Below are positions 53,009-62,076 of a stretch of DNA of 64,000 bases, one piece after another; position 1 is the first letter of the stretch, and every line of letters starts with the position of its first letter. The stretch is from the NCBI GenBank assembly GCA_000149225.2, contig CM000688.1:124001-188000 (forward strand). Direction: 5' to 3'. Below the pieces are notes generated by a model that saw nothing but the letters and a program-made list of their open reading frames with translations, did not search any database and was not told where the DNA came from. This DNA comes from Lachancea kluyveri NRRL Y-12651. Lineage: Eukaryota; Ascomycota; Saccharomycetes; Saccharomycetales; Saccharomycetaceae. Position numbers and translations under genes: made by a program.

Positions 53009-53698
53009 ATGGAATCCTTGTCCATAGAAGAATTATTTGGCTCTTTGAAAAAAGTAGCATCTGAAACAAACATTAAGAGAGATGAAACAAACTCGAACAA
53101 TGGCACTGTTCAGGAGGAGTTCCAGAAAGACGTTTTGGAGTTCGAAGAAGATGCCAAGCTTTCTAAAAGCCAGGAAACTTTTAAGCAGATCGAGCAGCGG
53201 CTACGTAAGTTACCAACCTTAGAAACGGATTTCGATCAACTAGCGAAAGCTAGTAAGGCGGGTGCTCAACCACAAATGAGTAAAATCGATGATCCCATCG
53301 CAATACTTCAATCCCGTAAGCACGACAAGAAGACTAAGGAGCCAAGCGAAGCCGAGAAATGGTTCACTTTACCAAAGCAGGAGTTGACCAGCGAGATGAA
53401 GCGTGACCTGCTGTTGATTAAACACCGTGCTGCTTTGGATCCTAAGAGGCATTATAAGAAGGACAAGTGGAAAGTTCCTGAAAGATTTTCCGTCGGCACC
53501 ATTGTAGAGGACAAGAGTGAATTTTTCAGCAGCAGAATAAACAACAAGCAGAGAAAGAACACTATTTTGGAATCTTTGATGGTAGATGACGATACAAACA
53601 AGTATTTCAAACGTAAGTACAGCGAGGTTCAAAGGCAAAAAACTAGCGGGAAGAAAGCACACTACAAAAAAGTAAAAGAAAACAGAAACAAGTTTTGA
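53009..53698 (+). CDS. FCF2: Pre-rRNA processing factor Fcf2
   Basis: 229 aa (S. cerevisiae 217). The conserved Fcf2 domain occupies about residues 112-205: E-K-W-F-T-L-P-K, D-P-K-R-H-Y-K-K-D-K-W, P-E-R-F-S-V-G-T-I-V-E and N-K-Q-R-K-N-T-I-L-E-S-L. A lysine-rich nucleolar-type tail follows. Essential nucleolar factor for early 35S cleavages leading to 18S rRNA. Matches YLR051C. The ATG at 53009 follows an in-frame stop and is clear. Confidence 0.93.
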   Translation: MESLSIEELFGSLKKVASETNIKRDETNSNNGTVQEEFQKDVLEFEEDAKLSKSQETFKQIEQRLRKLPTLETDFDQLAKASKAGAQPQMSKIDDPIAILQSRKHDKKTKEPSEAEKWFTLPKQELTSEMKRDLLLIKHRAALDPKRHYKKDKWKVPERFSVGTIVEDKSEFFSSRINNKQRKNTILESLMVDDDTNKYFKRKYSEVQRQKTSGKKAHYKKVKENRNKF

Positions 53699-55190
53699 AA
53701 GAGGAAAGTATCTGCATAAATTATTTGTATACTAGGAGAGAGACAAAGTAACATCTATACTATATTAATTGATCCATCGATCAGGCAGATAAACTGCCTA
53801 ACAAGAAGACATAAAGATTTAAGCGGCTGTTGAATATGCCTCTTTTGGCATCCTTTTGACGGTACTTGCTCCGGTGGCCTACCGCAAAACAGTACAGTTG
53901 GAGTCTCAACGTTTTATGCCCTATGATACCAGAGATAACTAAGTATACGTAGAAACGGTATTAGAATTTTCCATCGAAAGCCCTTATAGGTTTCAAACAG
54001 CGACCCATTGCATACAAAGCGTCGTAGCTTCTATGGATTTCATGTACTTAAGAACGTTTAGCTATTCGATAAAAGTCTACTGTCACGTGATAAAACCTCC
54101 CGGAGAACACTCGGGATACCTATATGCTCCATCACGTGCGCGATCCATTTATTCGACTAATGAGACAAGCCGGGATATGTTGATAGTATTTTTTCCCTTG
54201 GTTTTCCTATCTTCACCACATGCAACCGTTTTGTGCATGAAAGACTGGCTGCTTCTGTCTTTGTTTTGCTATCCAAACCCTTCGTCGCATGCCTATGCAA
54301 GGGCAGAGCATCGCGTTATAAAACAAAAAGTGTTTGTTGATACTTAATCGAGTGCAAAAAGATGAGGAGCCTCCTCCGTGGTTTCAACACGTACACAAGG
54401 TCATTGTGCCACTTCCAAAAAAAATACAGTGCCGGCATATTGACAGGGAAACGAACAGCTCCTTGACCACCTGTTGTCTAGTGCCATAGCCTTCCTTGAG
54501 AATCGTTTAGACTAACTTTTTGGCCCAGGTATACACCCTTCCTCCCATCGGTATAACGCGTACCCCCTTATGGTGCGCCTTGTCGTTTGCGCTGCTAGCC
54601 GCTGATGTACATGCACGTGACTTTTTTGGGTAAACCGACGGTGCGCGAGCTCCTCGGTAAACCTTATCGATTCCGTCTGTTTACACAGGAACGCACTTTT
54701 TTTTCCCAACGCAATATAGTTGGACCATTTGATAAGGGTTTATTGTGGTGTGTGGGTTGCTGTGCATGCTCTCTCTGTTGTGATTGGTTGCGGAAACTTT
54801 TGTCCGGTCTTTGTTTGATCTTTTTTTTTCTAGCCGCTGCTCTTCGGGCCTACCGAGAGCAAAGCGTGTAAACAAACATGATGAATCCATGCTTAACTAG
54901 GGGGCCGTCTTCTGTTTTCTGTGAATATTCGAGGGCCGTATGATTGTGCACAGCTCCATGTTCCTTTTTTTCTACTCTATTTGTTGTTTTTTTGTTTTTT
55001 TTTTAACATTTCTTTTTGACCTTCTCCCGTGTCAACTCACTTGTTCCAAAATTCGTTTTCTGCCACCAGCCAAGAACTTTGTTCGAACCTTACTTTTAAA
55101 ATAAGGATCTTCACACTGGATTGGCAAGTCTATATCAACATTTTAGTTTCTCAAAGACAGTAGTCTAGAAAATAACGAGGCTCAAGGGGA
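53699..55190. other. 1.5-kb upstream region of GAT1
   Basis: Long regulatory region with GATA sites, two CACGTG boxes (54082-54091, 54614-54621) and T tracts (54992-55002). No gene. A 104-codon frame at 54033 is probably chance. Confidence 0.55.
54663..54736. promoter_or_regulatory. GATA sites in the GAT1 promoter
   Basis: CTTATC (54663-54668) and GATAAG (54731-54736), in opposite orientations about 70 bp apart. Both are exact GATA-factor sites, fitting known cross- and auto-regulation of nitrogen-catabolite GATA genes. They lie about 450-530 bp from the ATG. Confidence 0.4.
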
Positions 55191-57242
55191 ATGTCTGATT
55201 TAACTGATATGACTAGCTACGAGAGAAGGCTGCAAGGAGCCATCTCAGATCCTTCTACAGAGGCCCTGTGGAGAATGTATTCAAAGGCGAAAGCTTCGCT
55301 GCCCTATAGAGAACGTATGACTAATTTGACCTGGAGGATGATGGGCATGCGAATGAAGTCGATTTCTACCTCAAAACCACCAGCGGCGGTCCCATCCGAA
55401 AACACAGCTCGGCAGACGCAAGAGGGTTCGGAGGACCACTTCGACTATATCACTCACTTGAAGCAGTTGAATGACCAGCATTCTACAGGTGAAGATGTGA
55501 TACCTTCCAACGAGGTGATGGGTGTCAACCCTATGGAGTTAAGAAATGGAGCAACGACCAGGTCGAACAGCGATACTAGTGGGACCAATAACAGCCAGCA
55601 ATTCGATACTTACGCCTTACACAACGGATCGCATCATTTCGGTTCATTTTCAAACCACGAACAACATCTGGGGTTCATGTCAACAATGGATATTACAAAT
55701 TCTAACAACGATGCGTTTGCCCTGTTGGACACGATGGGCTCTACTCATGGAAACGAAAACAACCAGGATAATAACGATGAGGACGATATGATCTTGCAGA
55801 GTATGACAACTTCTTCTCCTGCCATGATCAGTGACAGTGGTTTATCTGCCACCAGCGGGGCGAACTATAACCAACTGTCTACTTCCGCCTCTACGGTGTT
55901 TAACACCAATGGCTCCACCAATAACAACAGTAACACTACTTTGGGCGGTATCAATTCAAACGTATTAAGCGGGCATGGATTCTTTGATGATAACGATTTT
56001 TTGGACTCGATGAATACCGATTTACAACAAGGCAAACAACAGCAATCACAGAGCCAACAACAACAGCAACAGCAGCAACAGCAACAGCAAGATGCAGCAC
56101 GTCCTCCATTACATGCAACTACATCAGAAATGTCACTCTCAGATTTATACAACTCGAAGGTTGCATCTAGTAGTGCAGCTCAGCCAATATCAATTAGTAG
56201 GGCCAGCTCGTCCAGAAATAATTCCAATACTTTGGGCTCATCTTTGCCAACATCGTTGAATGGCAGTGGGGTATCTTTATCCTCCTCACAAAATTCACGT
56301 AAGGGAGTGACAACGAATTCTGTTAGAAAAAAGCACATTAGAAGCTCAAATTCTAGAAGAAGCAGTTTATCTGTGTCCACACTAACGAGCCAAGACTCTT
56401 CTGGCCATAGTTCTAACAATAATCCATACGCACCAAGCAACAAACCGGACACGAAGTGTACCAACTGTCATACCAAGACTACTCCACTATGGAGAAGAGA
56501 TCCTCATGGCAATCCTCTGTGCAATGCGTGTGGGTTATTTTTGAAGTTGCACGGGGTTGTCAGACCACTATCTTTGAAAACAGATGTCATAAAAAAGAGA
56601 CAACGCTCTTCTAATAAGACATCACTTCCATCTTCTTCCTCTTCAGGCTCCTCTACCACAACATCACCTTCTAAAGATGGAACCAACAACGGAATCATGG
56701 CCAAGGGTAGAAGACAAGCCGCTAAGAAAAGAGGCCAAGCATCCGTATTAGGGAATGATGTCAAGCCAATCATTCAAAAATCCCAGGCTTCAATTTCGAG
56801 GAATAGAGGGAAGAGCAACTCGCCAACAAACTCGTCCAGTAACGACATACCACCGGTCAACAGCGGGTCGGGTACCCCTGCAACTGCCCAAGGATTCGTT
56901 TTTAACAATGTTAATGACGGCGAGAATAACCAAACAAGTTCGATAGATTACCTCATGGGTAATACCGACGTGCATGTCAACCATTCACCTCAGCCGGCAA
57001 TAATAGCGGAAAGCTCCTCGACACCACCGCAGAACTCTTTTGATTTTTTCTTACGGCAGGGTTCGTTGCATCAGGAGCAAGGCGGGTTCAATATTGGCTC
57101 TACTGGAGACTTTGACGTTAGTTCCGGCTCTGGTGCTAGCAGGAACAATCATAATAGAGCGTCTAATGGCACTGCTTCCAATGGTACTAATAACAACACT
57201 GGCGAAACAACTAACTGGGAATGGTTAACTTTGAGCTTATAA
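55191..57242 (+). CDS. GAT1: GATA transcription factor, nitrogen catabolite regulation
   Basis: 683 aa, longer than S. cerevisiae Gat1 (510). One GATA zinc finger with C423, C426, C444, C447 in the C-x2-C-x17-C-x2-C pattern and L-W-R-R between, followed by the basic tail V-I-K-K-R-Q-R. The N-terminus (about 18-55: [10 protein letters not shown], then [11 protein letters not shown]) matches the nitrogen-regulator domain shared by Gat1 and Gln3. A glutamine tract at about 282-300 and long S/N-rich regions; the end N-W-E-W-L-T-L-S-L resembles the Gat1/Gln3 tail. Position next to FRS2 supports GAT1 rather than GLN3. Confidence 0.88.
   Translation: MSDLTDMTSYERRLQGAISDPSTEALWRMYSKAKASLPYRERMTNLTWRMMGMRMKSISTSKPPAAVPSENTARQTQEGSEDHFDYITHLKQLNDQHSTGEDVIPSNEVMGVNPMELRNGATTRSNSDTSGTNNSQQFDTYALHNGSHHFGSFSNHEQHLGFMSTMDITNSNNDAFALLDTMGSTHGNENNQDNNDEDDMILQSMTTSSPAMISDSGLSATSGANYNQLSTSASTVFNTNGSTNNNSNTTLGGINSNVLSGHGFFDDNDFLDSMNTDLQQGKQQQSQSQQQQQQQQQQQQDAARPPLHATTSEMSLSDLYNSKVASSSAAQPISISRASSSRNNSNTLGSSLPTSLNGSGVSLSSSQNSRKGVTTNSVRKKHIRSSNSRRSSLSVSTLTSQDSSGHSSNNNPYAPSNKPDTKCTNCHTKTTPLWRRDPHGNPLCNACGLFLKLHGVVRPLSLKTDVIKKRQRSSNKTSLPSSSSSGSSTTTSPSKDGTNNGIMAKGRRQAAKKRGQASVLGNDVKPIIQKSQASISRNRGKSNSPTNSSSNDIPPVNSGSGTPATAQGFVFNNVNDGENNQTSSIDYLMGNTDVHVNHSPQPAIIAESSSTPPQNSFDFFLRQGSLHQEQGGFNIGSTGDFDVSSGSGASRNNHNRASNGTASNGTNNNTGETTNWEWLTLSL
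56036..56091. repeat. CAA/CAG polyglutamine-coding repeat in GAT1
   Basis: Mixed CAA/CAG codons coding a Q-rich segment within the transcription-factor body. Confidence 0.85.
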
Positions 57243-58005
57243 AGATGGAGAGAACTTGACTCAACTTTATGGATTTAAAATAACAAACGAAGTCGACGAG
57301 AAGTTTATGATCCTTCCTGAACAATGTTCTGACTTGCAATATAGAAAAAAAAAAAAAAAAAAAAAAAAAAAGAGAGAGAGAAAAAAAAAAAAAAAAGCGA
57401 TACCGATAATAATAACCCTAATAATACTAATAATAATAAAGATGTAATTAAGGTTACAAAGGTGGAAAACAGATTCCTTGTCTTTGTAGTCCTTTCTCTA
57501 TTTATTATTCTCTCTTTTTTTTTTCCTTTTTTTTTTTTGGAACCCTGCATTTTTTGGAGCTTTGCATCTTTTTTTATTCCCTTTCTGATACCGATTTTAG
57601 TTCATGTCAACCCTATATATTATTATTTCATATGTTTTTAAAGTTCTGTTCCTTTCCTGCCCTTCTATACAGCACATTTGCCCCTTTCAAATCCATCCCT
57701 GACTAAATGGCGTCGAACTTGAATGCGTTGAACCCATGTGCCTATACACGGCCTTGATAAATAGACCAAGTATACTGAACTGCTGATATTGCGAAATTTT
57801 CAACTTAGACGACTAATCCACTTTACCGCTGAAAATTTTATATTGTTTTTTTTTTTTTTTGAATAGCATACTGTTCCTTGGGTATAGAGTGTACTCATTC
57901 ACTCTTATCGTTGTAAGCACAAATTTCACGATCATAGCTGGCATCTATTCGGCAAGAGGAGTACCTCTAGAAAAGGTTAGGACTAAATCGTCACACTGAA
58001 AAAGG
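57243..58005. other. Intergenic GAT1 / OAF1-like 1
   Basis: 760 bp with a long A/AG tract (about 57345-57396), short ATA repeats and T runs (57510-57539, 57847-57860). TGA in frame nine bases before the next ATG. Confidence 0.6.
57345..57396. repeat. Poly(A)/AG tract downstream of GAT1
   Basis: About 26 A, then AG repeats, then about 18 A. Length is uncertain in any assembly. Confidence 0.85.
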
Positions 58006-60852
58006 ATGCTAGACAAACTGGATGTTTCAAAGCGGGCACAGAGCTCTAATCTATCATGCAGGGCTGGTACTAGTGAATGCAATGGAGGCTCTCTTACCCA
58101 CGATGTTTCCCAGGTTCAGCAAACCCTCTCTAGTCAAGATTCTGAAGAAACGCTTGGCGCGAAGAGTAAAAACCAAATAATTTCAGAATTGGAAAAAGAA
58201 GTCGGATACTGGCGTTCTCAGGCACTGCATTTACGTAATTTTCAGCCTGCACCTAGCCGTGACAGGAAGGGTGGATCGATAAGCAAAAGAAGGCACAAGC
58301 CGTTTGCGGATAACAATAGAGGGCAAGTGGCCTTGTCTGAATCAGTCCTATTTGAAAATAAAACAGAAGCAGATGATATCATTAGCTTCTATGAGATATT
58401 CCCCTGTCTTGTAATCAAAAACAGGGCCAAGGAAGAAATCAGCCCATTTTTCGCAACGTCTTCTATGTATAGGGACGTTTTTTTAAGCATATTGATATCG
58501 TCGATTGTCACTGGCTCTTATAAGGATGCTCTGTTGCATTCCATGGATTCTGGGTCCTATCCACTGAAATCAAAAGATGCTAAACTCCTGAAAAAGGTTC
58601 TTAGTTTGAACCCTCGCATTATCCAGACTACAAACGAGAGACAAAAACAAAGAATACAACAGTTTTTAAATAACATAGTGCACCCACCAGAGACCTCGGA
58701 AAATCCAGCTGAAAAACTGCTTGCTCGCATCATGGAAATGAACAACAAGGGAATTTTTATTGAAGACACATGTGCTAATTTACAATATTCAGAGCCATTG
58801 CTCGAGCTCGCTCATAAACTGGAAGAGCTGTTACCTCCCCTCCCGTCTATTTCCATCTATATGAAGCATTTTTATCAGGAGATATATCCTTTGTATCCCT
58901 TTGCGGAAATTTCACTGATTGAGGAATCCATCAATAATGTTCTTTGGCCGGATCCAAATAATAATTTCAGGGTAAAGCTTAACTTGGGACAATTTGAAAT
59001 AAGAAGGAAAATAATGGAGCTGGTTCTTCTAATACTGTGTTTGAAAATTTCCGAAACCTCTATAAAGGTTACTCTGTTACATCCTTGTCCTGGCGAGCTC
59101 TCAGAACATGATTATTTGCTACTAAAGATGATACGGCAAAATCCGGTGAGTACCGAAATATTTTATCTTTCTTTTAGCTGCCTAGCGTACTTAGATGTCT
59201 TCCAGTGCACCAGTGAAAATATGGTGTGTTATTACTTGTATCTGTGGGTATTTTTTATCATCACCCCAGAGAGACCAGATATCCTTGTAGATCAAAGCAG
59301 CGATACCATTGCTGGAATTGCTTCAGCACTAGCAAATGATATTGGGATTTATAAAGATCCTTCTGAACACGCCCAATTAAAGAATAACGCTGTAGATCCA
59401 AGATTATTAAACTATAGGAGAAAACTATGGATAGGTATAGCCTTAGTTTGTCGGTACGAGGTTACCTTCAAGGGCAAATTTCCCCAGTATTCCAAAGATG
59501 CTCTATCTGCATTTTTAAACATAAACAAAGAAGGACCCGGGAAGTACATAAACTTATTTGAACGAGATATGGTAAAAGAAAACCCCTTGGAATTGTACTT
59601 ACAAACAGATTCGTTCCTCAGATACCAAGGCATGTTAAAATTACAAGTTCTCGACGACGTTTTTTTCGATTTACATGGTAGAATGAAACTTTCAGATCTC
59701 GACGAAATTATAAGAACTGTGGATCGAATATCGTCTGTGAAGTATCGGATAAATGATCTTAAGAGTGTAGCGGACTCGGAGGTTAAAGTCATGAAAATGG
59801 CGGATATTGGTGTTCAGATTGACGTAAAAAAACTCGACAATCTACACGTCGTATTGGGACATTTTTCTCTGTGCTCAACATCTCTCGTGGTAAGGCATTT
59901 GCTTCTGGTTTACTTTGAACAAAAAGCCGGTGATTTTGAGATATCTTCTTCAAAGAATTATGAAAGATACTTTACAGAAACATTGACAGGTTCGATAAAG
60001 CTGAGTTGTGAGCTAGCGGATTACTTCAAAGGCAGCTTTGATGGAGCAATACCGAAATACTCCAAAATAGTCGTCAACAAAGTAGCGCAAGTAGTACTGC
60101 TCAAAGTTGTTCTCGCGTTAGTGGGCCTTATATTAAGGCTAGAGCATGCAGAACATGTTTTAGGTGAAAGGTTAAAGATGGAGACTGCCCTCTTAAGGCA
60201 GCCAATGGCAACATCCCAGCCTGGCAGCTGTAAGCAGAGGATAGAACTCATCGTCGGGATCAGGAAGAGACTCGAGAACACTCTGATGTCGATATGCGAT
60301 TTGGGATCTCAGGAGCTGCGTTTCCAGTATCTATTCACTTTCAAACTATTCTTGCTGTTCGACTACATCATACATTTGATTAGAAAGGGAGAGCTGTTCA
60401 AAGCTTTCGCCAGAATACTGGATCCCGAGTCTCGAAGGGAATCGAATCTATCAGAAGCTTTTTTTTCCAAGGCTTTTTTGGCGCTGGGAATCGACTTCAG
60501 TGACTCAAAAAAAATCCAATGCTCATTAGACACCACCAACCTTTTAAGTGGCCTGAGTGCGGAAGTGTTGAAAACGATAGAAGAAAAAATGACTGAACTT
60601 TATACATCTCAGATGGATCACCAAAGCCACTCAGGATCAGCTCAGCATACCAAAGATTCGGAAGAAGAATATGCAAAACCTGCGCCATTGTCGGCGACAA
60701 AAGCCACCACTTTCACTGAATTCAGGGACGAGCCACTCTGTGAATTTGTGGATTACGTGGATCTCTGTGAAACTAACACTGAGGGTGGTTCGTTAAGCCT
60801 TGACGATTTAAGCTTATTCGACTATAGCTTTTTATTCAAAGACATACTTTGA
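58006..60852 (+). CDS. OAF1/PIP2-like regulator lacking its zinc cluster
   Basis: 948 aa. From about residue 48 onward it follows the Oaf1/Pip2 fungal-specific transcription-factor layout: coiled-coil linker (I-I-S-E-L-E-K-E-V-G-Y-W-R), then the ligand/middle homology region (F-Y-Q-E-I-Y-P-L-Y-P-F, L-W-P-D-P-N-N-N, Y-Y-L-Y-L-W-V-F-F) and an acidic C-terminus with S-L-F-D-Y-S-F-L-F that resembles the Oaf1 activation tail. No C-x2-C-x6-C motif precedes the linker; only two cysteines (about 18 and 25) occur there, and a TGA stands in frame nine bases upstream of the ATG. The Zn2Cys6 domain is therefore absent, not merely mis-started. The tandem neighbour at 62077 keeps it. It may act as a heterodimer partner or inhibitor; that is inference. 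Confidence 0.82.
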   Translation: MLDKLDVSKRAQSSNLSCRAGTSECNGGSLTHDVSQVQQTLSSQDSEETLGAKSKNQIISELEKEVGYWRSQALHLRNFQPAPSRDRKGGSISKRRHKPFADNNRGQVALSESVLFENKTEADDIISFYEIFPCLVIKNRAKEEISPFFATSSMYRDVFLSILISSIVTGSYKDALLHSMDSGSYPLKSKDAKLLKKVLSLNPRIIQTTNERQKQRIQQFLNNIVHPPETSENPAEKLLARIMEMNNKGIFIEDTCANLQYSEPLLELAHKLEELLPPLPSISIYMKHFYQEIYPLYPFAEISLIEESINNVLWPDPNNNFRVKLNLGQFEIRRKIMELVLLILCLKISETSIKVTLLHPCPGELSEHDYLLLKMIRQNPVSTEIFYLSFSCLAYLDVFQCTSENMVCYYLYLWVFFIITPERPDILVDQSSDTIAGIASALANDIGIYKDPSEHAQLKNNAVDPRLLNYRRKLWIGIALVCRYEVTFKGKFPQYSKDALSAFLNINKEGPGKYINLFERDMVKENPLELYLQTDSFLRYQGMLKLQVLDDVFFDLHGRMKLSDLDEIIRTVDRISSVKYRINDLKSVADSEVKVMKMADIGVQIDVKKLDNLHVVLGHFSLCSTSLVVRHLLLVYFEQKAGDFEISSSKNYERYFTETLTGSIKLSCELADYFKGSFDGAIPKYSKIVVNKVAQVVLLKVVLALVGLILRLEHAEHVLGERLKMETALLRQPMATSQPGSCKQRIELIVGIRKRLENTLMSICDLGSQELRFQYLFTFKLFLLFDYIIHLIRKGELFKAFARILDPESRRESNLSEAFFSKAFLALGIDFSDSKKIQCSLDTTNLLSGLSAEVLKTIEEKMTELYTSQMDHQSHSGSAQHTKDSEEEYAKPAPLSATKATTFTEFRDEPLCEFVDYVDLCETNTEGGSLSLDDLSLFDYSFLFKDIL

Positions 60853-62076
60853 GCTCTTGTATGGGCCGGTATGGACAGAAGTTTCTCTTTCATGGCCCGT
60901 ACGCACCTTTTGAAAGACGTTTACTACGTCATTCATAGAAACACTTGTTAGAATTCCAAACACCATTAACGCCGAAAGTTCGGGCACGTCTACAACGAGT
61001 AATATTACCTAACTAGGCGTCTGGGCTTTAATATCTCTACAATAGAGTTCAAAACAAAAAAGAAAAATAAAAAGAAACTGGGCCATCCAGTCTCCACGGT
61101 TTATTAAGCAAAACCTTCACGTGTGTTGTTTATCTAGAGGCATCACCAGCGCTGTGCAATATTTCGAATCTCGGAAGCCGAACCCGCAAACGCACCTAAT
61201 TCATACGCTTCTGTATTCTTACCGTTTTAACTCCAAAAAGGTATGACCCGGCACCTTGAATTGACTTACTACTTCGCCACAAGCGGCGAAACAAAGTACA
61301 TTATATAAGCATGGGTCTCGCACGCCTCCTCCTCGAAAACTCTACATAAAACATCTTCTCTGTACGAAACTGCTGCCTGTACCTTATACCTGCAATGTAT
61401 CTCTTTGCATGAACGTCTTCTTGTACGAGCAGGGGTCCAAGCAATGGAAAGGACGAGGACCGTCGATCAACACATACAAAAGCAGCTGACTAACATTTCG
61501 GTTGACCACGTAATCACCGTTTGAAGGAGAAAAATAAACTGGAAAAAACTACAAGACCGTAATCCTCTACGGATTCCGACTGAGAAATCGAATTTAAAAC
61601 CCCTTAAGCAAGAGCATCTGCTCACGTCTCATGTCAAAAATACGGAATGGTCACTGCACCTTTTGCATCTCGGATTTTCCATTCTAATTCAGGCTATTAG
61701 ATGATCGGATACGTTTCTGTTCGTCTACACATTTTCACGACAAATGTTAGTTTTCGGGATAACTTCGATTTGTAGCTGACGGTACTTACTTGAAAAGCCT
61801 CAAAGGTCTTGCCGCAAATGAATTCTTGAGAAAAGAGTATAAATAGGAGATGAATTTTGTATAGTCTACCCTTACAGACGTTTGCCACCAAAGTGTATGT
61901 ATATAATCATGCTACTTCTTCTTGGTAGTGTGATTTTTGTTTCTCCTTGGCTCGTTTTGCAAGGTTTTGTAGCCTTTTTTATACAGAAATATCTTTCAAG
62001 TTTGCAAGCCGTTTTCTGTCTAGTGCGTGGTCTACAACGCACAAAAAAGGCCAGAACAACATTTTGTGTTAGACCA
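60853..62076. other. 1.2-kb intergenic region between the two OAF1-like genes
   Basis: Begins with an inverted repeat (60859-60867 with 60894-60902, one mismatch) after the first stop. Contains a CACGTG (61118-61123), a TATATAAG box (61302-61309) and TATAAATA (61839-61846). No gene except a possible N-terminal extension of the next one (61909-62076). Confidence 0.5.

Noticed and set aside
52642-53064. 140-codon + frame over the FCF2 start
   Set aside because: Runs through a T-tract (F run) and overlaps FCF2 in another frame; no domain.
60859-60902. Inverted repeat after the first OAF1-like gene
   Set aside because: Nine-base arms with a mismatch and 26-base loop; hairpin terminators are not used by Pol II, so it was not called a terminator.
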